NCBI RefSeq assembly: GCF_016863335.1
Contig: NZ_BOOR01000054.1
Location: 1-64,000, forward strand
Length of the DNA stretch: 64,000 nt
DNA from: Planotetraspora thailandica
GTDB lineage: Bacteria; Actinomycetota; Actinomycetes; Streptosporangiales; Streptosporangiaceae
Direction of reading: 5' to 3'
Under the pieces are notes generated by a model. The model made no database searches. It was not told where the DNA came from and saw only the letters and a program-made list of their open reading frames with translations. This document shows positions 59,659 to 64,000 of this stretch, in pieces. The stretch's first letter is position 1. Each line of letters starts with the position of its first letter. The position numbers and the translations under genes were made by a program.

Positions 59659-60691
59659 ACACACCGACCAGGCCGACCGGCCGGTCACGGTGGCCGACAT
59701 CGCCGCCGAGGCCGGGGTGTCGCGCGCGACCGTGTCGAAGGTGCTCAACGGCCGCGCGGACGTCGCCCCCGCCACCCGGGCGCAGATCGAGGCGATGCTC
59801 GCCGACCGGGGCTACGTGCCCACCAAGCGGACCCGCCGGGCGCTGGCCGCGGAACGGCGCGGCGGCCTGATTGAGATGGTCCTCAACGACGCCGGCACTC
59901 CCTGGGCCGCCGAGATGATCCGCGGCGCGGAGGCCGCGGCCCGGGCGGCCCGGGCCGGCGTCGTCGTCTCCGTGCTCGACATGGGGTCGCGCCAGGCGCA
60001 GGACTGGCTCGAAGACGTGGCGGAGCGCGGCTCACGCGGCGTCATCCTCGGCCTGTCGGAGCTGACGCAGTCCGACCACAAGCGCATCTCCCGGCTCGGC
60101 GTGCCGGCGATCCTCGTCGACCCGGTCGGCGACGTCGAGTTCGACATGCCGTCGATCGGCGCGGGCAACTGGGGCGGCGGCATGGCCGCGACCCGCCACC
60201 TCGTCGAGCTCGGCCACCGGCGCATCGCGACGATCACCGGGCCGATGGGCTTCCTGTGCAGCCAGGCGCGGCTGGCCGGATATCGCGCCGCGCTCGACCT
60301 GGCCGGCATCCCCGCCGACGACCGGCTCGTCGAGCACGGCGACTTCCACTACTCGTCCGGGCTGACCTCGACACTGGCCCTCCTCGACCGGGACGACCCG
60401 CCCACGGCGATCTTCGCGGCCAACGACGAGCAGGCGCTCGGCGTCTACGCGGCGATCAGGCAGCGGGGCCTGCGCGTCCCCGACGACGTGAGCGTCGTCG
60501 GCTTCGACGACGTGCCGATGTCGCAGTGGTTCTCCCCGCCGCTGACGACGGTGCGCCAGCCCATCGCCGACCTGGCGGCCCTGGCCGTCAGGACGCTGCT
60601 CGCCCACGCCGACGGGGTGGAGCTGCCGCAGGGCCGGGTCGAGCTGTCCACGAAGCTGATCGTGCGCGACAGCACGGCGCGCAAGGACTGA
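59645..60691 (+). CDS. LacI-family repressor of the sugar-acid operon
   Basis: The regulator has 348 residues. The N-terminal DNA-binding domain is VTVADIAAEAGVSRATVSKV near 14-33, with the hinge VLNGRADV after it, and a periplasmic-binding-protein-like core (about 70-340) senses a sugar or sugar acid. It lies inside the operon, starting in the last 14 bp of the dehydratase gene, so it is made with its targets and may repress its own transcript. The operator is probably at the front of the operon near 55890-55960. Confidence 0.94.
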   Translation: MTPTEHTDQADRPVTVADIAAEAGVSRATVSKVLNGRADVAPATRAQIEAMLADRGYVPTKRTRRALAAERRGGLIEMVLNDAGTPWAAEMIRGAEAAARAARAGVVVSVLDMGSRQAQDWLEDVAERGSRGVILGLSELTQSDHKRISRLGVPAILVDPVGDVEFDMPSIGAGNWGGGMAATRHLVELGHRRIATITGPMGFLCSQARLAGYRAALDLAGIPADDRLVEHGDFHYSSGLTSTLALLDRDDPPTAIFAANDEQALGVYAAIRQRGLRVPDDVSVVGFDDVPMSQWFSPPLTTVRQPIADLAALAVRTLLAHADGVELPQGRVELSTKLIVRDSTARKD

Positions 60692-60713
60692 CCTCGCACC
60701 CCCAAGGAGTCAC

Positions 60714-61607
60714 GTGAACATCGTCAGATTCCGCACGCGGAATTCCGCCCGCCCCCGGATCGGTCTGCACGACCACGACGGCGTCGCCGAGCTGGCGGCA
60801 ACGGGCTCACTCGCCGAGCTGTGGGCGCTGCCCCTGGCCGACCTGCGCGCCCTGCTCGACGGCGCGCCGCGTAGCGAGCTCGTCCCCCTCGCCGACGTGG
60901 AGCTGCTCGCGCCCATCGACGGCACCACCGAGGTGTGGGCGGCGGGCGTCACCTACGAGACGTCCCGCGAGGCCAGGGTCGAGGAGAGCGAGCGCGCCGC
61001 GACCATCTACGAGCTCGTCTACGACGCCGAGCGCCCCGAGATCTTCTTCAAGTCGGTCGCGTGGCGGGTCGCCGGCCCCGGCGGCGAGGTGGGCGTGCGC
61101 GAAGACTCGGCCGTCGACGTGCCTGAGCCCGAGCTGGCCCTCGTGGTCAACCGTTTTGGCGAGACCGTCGGCTACACGGTCTGCAACGACGTGTCCTCGC
61201 GCAGCATCGAGGGCGAGAACCCGCTCTACCTGCCCCAAGCCAAGATCTATTTCGGCGCCTGCGGGCTCGGCCCGTGGATCCGGCCCGCCTGGGAGATCGG
61301 CGACCCGTACGACCTGACGATCGAGATGACGATCGACAGGGACGGCACGCGGGCGTGGAGCGGGCAGACCAGCACCTCCCGCCTACACCGGAGGCTGGAC
61401 GACCTGGTCGCCTACCTGATGCGCGGCGACGTGCACCCCGACGGGGTCGTGTTGTCGACCGGCACCTGCCTGGTGCCGCCTGCGCCGTTCACCCTCGCCC
61501 ACGGCGATGTGGTCGAGATCGGCATCGGCGGCGTCGGCGTACTGCGCAACACCGTCGTGCGCGGCGTCCCCGGGCACGCGCGAATCGCACAGGAGGTACG
61601 GGCATGA
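60714..61607 (+). CDS. FAH-family 2-keto-3-deoxy acid dehydratase or hydrolase
   Basis: The protein has 297 residues. The fumarylacetoacetate hydrolase fold is shown by WAAGVTYETSREAR near 79-92, metal-site EPELALVVN near 138-146 and GYTVCNDVSSRSIEGENPLY near 152-171. In Weimberg pathways of Caulobacter and archaea a member of this family removes water from a 2-keto-3-deoxy-pentonate to give 2-oxoglutarate semialdehyde. Its position between the dehydratase and the aldehyde dehydrogenase fits this exactly. GTG 60714 is 22 bp after the LacI gene, behind an AAGGAG. Confidence 0.9.
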   Translation: MNIVRFRTRNSARPRIGLHDHDGVAELAATGSLAELWALPLADLRALLDGAPRSELVPLADVELLAPIDGTTEVWAAGVTYETSREARVEESERAATIYELVYDAERPEIFFKSVAWRVAGPGGEVGVREDSAVDVPEPELALVVNRFGETVGYTVCNDVSSRSIEGENPLYLPQAKIYFGACGLGPWIRPAWEIGDPYDLTIEMTIDRDGTRAWSGQTSTSRLHRRLDDLVAYLMRGDVHPDGVVLSTGTCLVPPAPFTLAHGDVVEIGIGGVGVLRNTVVRGVPGHARIAQEVRA

Positions 61608-63082
61608 CCACCCAGGAAACGGACACCACGCCGGCCGGACTCGACGACCTGTGCGCTCGTGCCGATGAGGCGGCGGCCGAACTGGCCGCAATCGGCCGGG
61701 CCGGACGCGCCCGGCTGCTGCGTTCGACGGCGCGTTCGCTGGAGGAGCGCAGGGCCGACCTGGTCGCCGCCGCGGCCCGCGAGACGTCGCTGCCCGAGCA
61801 ACGGCTGAACGGCGAGCTGACCCGCACCTGCTACCAGCTCGACCTGTTCGCCGGCGTCGTGGAGGACGGCGCCTACCTGGAGGCGACGATCGATCACGCG
61901 GGGGACACCCCGATGGGCCCGCGCCCGGATCTCCGGCGCATGTTGCTGCCGCTCGGGCCGGTAGCGGTGTTCGGCGCGAGCAACTTCCCGTTCGCGTTCT
62001 CCGTGCCCGGGGGAGACACCGCGTCGGCCCTGGCCGCCGGATGCCCGGTGCTCGCGAAGGTCCACGAGGGGCACCCCGAGACGTCGCTGCTCAGCCGTGA
62101 GGTGCTGGCCGCGGGAGCCCGGGCCGCCGGGGTCACCTCCGACGTCGTCAACCTGGTGCACGGTCGTGAGGCGGGGGTCGCCCTGGTCGCGCATCCCGCC
62201 GTGCAGGCCGTGGGATTCACCGGGTCGGTCGGCGCGGGCCGGCTCCTGTTCGACGTCGCCTCGTCCCGGCCGTCGCCCATCCCCTTCTACGGGGAGCTGG
62301 GCGCGCTCAACACGTTCGTCGTCTGCCCCGAGGCGGCGCGTGCGCGCGGCGAGGACATCGCGGCGGGCCTGGCGTCCTCGTTCACCCTCGGCGTCGGCCA
62401 GTTCTGCACCAAGCCGGGCATGGCCCTGCTCCCCGCAGGCCCGTACGGCCAGGCCGTCCAGGACGCGCTGGCGGCCCGAGTGAAGGAGATGGGCCCGGGC
62501 GCCATGCTCGGCGAGCGCATCGCGGACGCCTACCGGCGGGGAACGCAGGAGCTGCGCGGCATCGAAGGTGTGCGGGTGCTCGCGACCGGCGGCGAGGAGG
62601 CTCCCGGCATGGGCGCGCCGCTGCTGCTGCACGCCGACGCGGGCAGCCTGGCGGGCGCGCTGACCGAGGAGTGCTTCGGCCCGGTTCTGGTGGTCGCCGA
62701 ATACACCTCGGCCGAGCACCTGCTCGAGCTGCTGGCCACGTTCGGGCCGGCGCTGACCGGAACCGTCCACGCCGAGGCCGCCGACGCGGACCTGTCCGCG
62801 CGGGTCTTCGCCCACTTGTCCGGTGTGGTGGGCCGCGTCGTGTGGAACGGCTACCCGACCGGAGTGGCGGTGGCCTGGGGCATGCACCACGGCGGCCCCT
62901 ACCCGGCCACCACCAACGCGCTGCACACCAGCGTGGGCGCCACGGCGATCCGCCGCTGGCTGCGCCCGATCAGCCTGCAGGACGTCCCGCAGGAGCTGCT
63001 GCCCGACGAGCTGCGCGACGCTCCCGCCGCCGCGGCCGGACTGGTCCGCCGGGTCGACGGTGTGCTGACCCCGGTCGAATGA
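61604..63082 (+). CDS. Aldehyde dehydrogenase, 2-oxoglutarate semialdehyde type
   Basis: The enzyme has 492 residues. Blocks of the NADP+-dependent 2-oxoglutarate semialdehyde dehydrogenase group are visible: VFGASNFPFAFSVPGGDTAS, shown in part, near 125-144, GFTGSVGAGR near 205, ELGALNTFVV near 232, the catalytic Cys in LGVGQFCTKPG near 264-274, and WNGYPTGVAV near 415. It would oxidise the product of the FAH-family enzyme to 2-oxoglutarate. The ATG overlaps the preceding stop by 4 bp. Confidence 0.94.
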   Translation: MTTQETDTTPAGLDDLCARADEAAAELAAIGRAGRARLLRSTARSLEERRADLVAAAARETSLPEQRLNGELTRTCYQLDLFAGVVEDGAYLEATIDHAGDTPMGPRPDLRRMLLPLGPVAVFGASNFPFAFSVPGGDTASALAAGCPVLAKVHEGHPETSLLSREVLAAGARAAGVTSDVVNLVHGREAGVALVAHPAVQAVGFTGSVGAGRLLFDVASSRPSPIPFYGELGALNTFVVCPEAARARGEDIAAGLASSFTLGVGQFCTKPGMALLPAGPYGQAVQDALAARVKEMGPGAMLGERIADAYRRGTQELRGIEGVRVLATGGEEAPGMGAPLLLHADAGSLAGALTEECFGPVLVVAEYTSAEHLLELLATFGPALTGTVHAEAADADLSARVFAHLSGVVGRVVWNGYPTGVAVAWGMHHGGPYPATTNALHTSVGATAIRRWLRPISLQDVPQELLPDELRDAPAAAAGLVRRVDGVLTPVE

Positions 63083-63144
63083 GCCGTGCCGGTCCGGACG
63101 AGAATCCGATACGGCCGTCTAACGAACGAAAGAGACATCACGGA

Positions 63145-64000
63145 ATGACCTCACAACCCCAGGCGACCCCACCCCTGCGCTGGGCGATCATCGGCACCGG
63201 CGGGATCGCGCGCAAGTTCGCCGACGACCTGCGCCTGACCGGCTCGGGCGAGCTGGTGGCGGTCGGCTCCCGCTCGGCCGAGCGCGCCGCCGCCTTCGCC
63301 GCGGACAAGGGCGCTGCCCGCTCGTACGGGGACCAGGCCGAGCTGCTGGCCTCCGGCGACATCGACGCCGTCTACGTCGCGGTGCCGCACAGCGGTCACC
63401 GGGACGCCGCGGCGGCGGCCATCGAGGCGGGCAAGGCCGTCCTGGTCGAGAAGCCGTTCACGATCAACCGCGCCGAAGCCGAGGAGCTGGTCAAGCTGGC
63501 CCGCTCCAACGGCGTCTTCCTGATGGAGGCGATGTGGACGCGCTTCCTCCCGCACATGGTGCGGATCCGCGAGCTGCTCGCGCAGGGCCGCCTCGGCGAC
63601 ATCCGGCAGGTCAACGCCGAGCTCGGCGTGTGGTTCAAGAGGAACCCCGAGCACCGGCTGTTCAACCCCGACCTGGGCGGCGGCGCGCTGCTCGACCTCG
63701 GGGTCTACCCGATCTCGTTCGCGTCCATGGTGCTCGGCACGCCCTCGAGCGTGCTCGGCTCCAGCCACTTCGGCGACACCGGGGTGGACGCCCAGACCGC
63801 CGTCGTGCTCGGCTACGAGCAGGGCCGGCAGGCGGTGATCGCGACCTCGATGGAGACGTGGCTGCGCAACCAGGCGTCGATCTCCGGGACGGACGCCCGC
63901 ATCGAGATCGACTTCATGTGGTACTCGCCGAAGTCGTTCACCCTGACCGACCGCACCGGCGCGGTGGAGCGCTACGACTTCTCCGTGCAGGGCAACGGGC
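63145..64000 (+). CDS. Gfo/Idh/MocA oxidoreductase, cut by the right edge
   Basis: At least 285 residues are present; the gene runs off the window. The N-terminal NAD(P) fold is IIGTGGIARKFADDL near 15-29, the EKPF motif lies in VLVEKPFTI near 98-106, and the C-terminal beta-sheet domain carries GGGALLDLGVYPI near 177-189. Members oxidise or reduce sugars such as xylose, glucose or inositol. Following a Weimberg-type operon it may be the sugar dehydrogenase that feeds the route or a side reductase. It starts 62 bp after the aldehyde dehydrogenase gene. Confidence 0.93.
   Translation, partial: MTSQPQATPPLRWAIIGTGGIARKFADDLRLTGSGELVAVGSRSAERAAAFAADKGAARSYGDQAELLASGDIDAVYVAVPHSGHRDAAAAAIEAGKAVLVEKPFTINRAEAEELVKLARSNGVFLMEAMWTRFLPHMVRIRELLAQGRLGDIRQVNAELGVWFKRNPEHRLFNPDLGGGALLDLGVYPISFASMVLGTPSSVLGSSHFGDTGVDAQTAVVLGYEQGRQAVIATSMETWLRNQASISGTDARIEIDFMWYSPKSFTLTDRTGAVERYDFSVQGNG

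Noticed and set aside
57157-59775. 872-codon reverse frame under the dehydratase operon
   Set aside because: It is antisense to the SDR and dehydratase genes, which carry complete family motifs, and it shows no family features itself.

Overview
The window is high-GC DNA from an actinomycete, most likely a member of the Streptosporangiales (inference). Coding frames end mostly in G or C, GTG starts and 4-bp ATGA/GTGA stop-start overlaps are common, and several genes look leaderless. The gene families are actinobacterial: an F420-type luciferase-like oxidoreductase, a DinB/mycothiol-type isomerase, an ECF sigma factor paired with a DGPF protein, a homodimeric PDH E1, a zinc-free L36 and DUF6289. 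No tRNA, rRNA, insertion sequence, phage gene or cas gene was seen.

Layout. 1-5 kb: a protein tail, a secreted lectin-like protein, a large beta-solenoid membrane protein, rpmJ, and a CGNR regulator divergent from a small membrane protein. 4.8-5.0 kb: the first of two inverted 53-bp repeat arrays. 5-9.3 kb: a membrane Ser/Thr kinase with an outside lysozyme-like domain, its FHA partner, and thiC behind a TPP riboswitch. 9.4-16.6 kb: mixed single genes, including a formyltransferase, an SDR/LysR pair with gene remnants, threonine synthase and DUF4253. 16.7-22.5 kb: a two-subunit molybdenum hydroxylase, the two halves of a Tm-1-like system, and a frameshifted TerB-like gene. 22.7-31.7 kb: GMC oxidoreductase, a P450/ferredoxin/reductase operon, NDH-2 and a PDH E1. 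31.7-37 kb: a MacB-type ABC system and DUF6289 genes. 37.3-45.3 kb: tenA with a second TPP riboswitch, a methyltransferase, SDR and LysR genes, a polyamine-type ABC importer, and two genes cut by one apparent deletion. 45.3-48.6 kb: frdABCD. 48.7-55.7 kb: small proteins, an Lrp regulator divergent from an LLM/deaminase pair, the DGPF-sigma pair, the second array, a DsbA-like protein, a Cys-containing peptide and a hydroxyacid dehydrogenase. 56-64 kb: a sugar-acid catabolic operon running off the right edge.

How genes work together. The last operon (MDR alcohol dehydrogenase, SDR, IlvD/Edd dehydratase, LacI repressor, FAH-family hydrolase, semialdehyde dehydrogenase, Gfo/Idh dehydrogenase) fits a Weimberg-type route from a pentose to 2-oxoglutarate. 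thiC and tenA are thiamine synthesis and salvage genes, each under its own TPP riboswitch. frdABCD encodes a complete membrane fumarate reductase, and NDH-2 and PDH E1 add further central redox and carbon functions. The P450 has both redox partners in its operon.

The most unusual signal is the pair of repeat arrays at 4784-5030 and 53453-53825. Both lie between convergent genes. Both consist of 53-bp units pointing inward from each side to a central palindrome, with a 20-bp conserved block and a 7-bp core at a fixed place in the apparent spacer. I know of no named element with this design.
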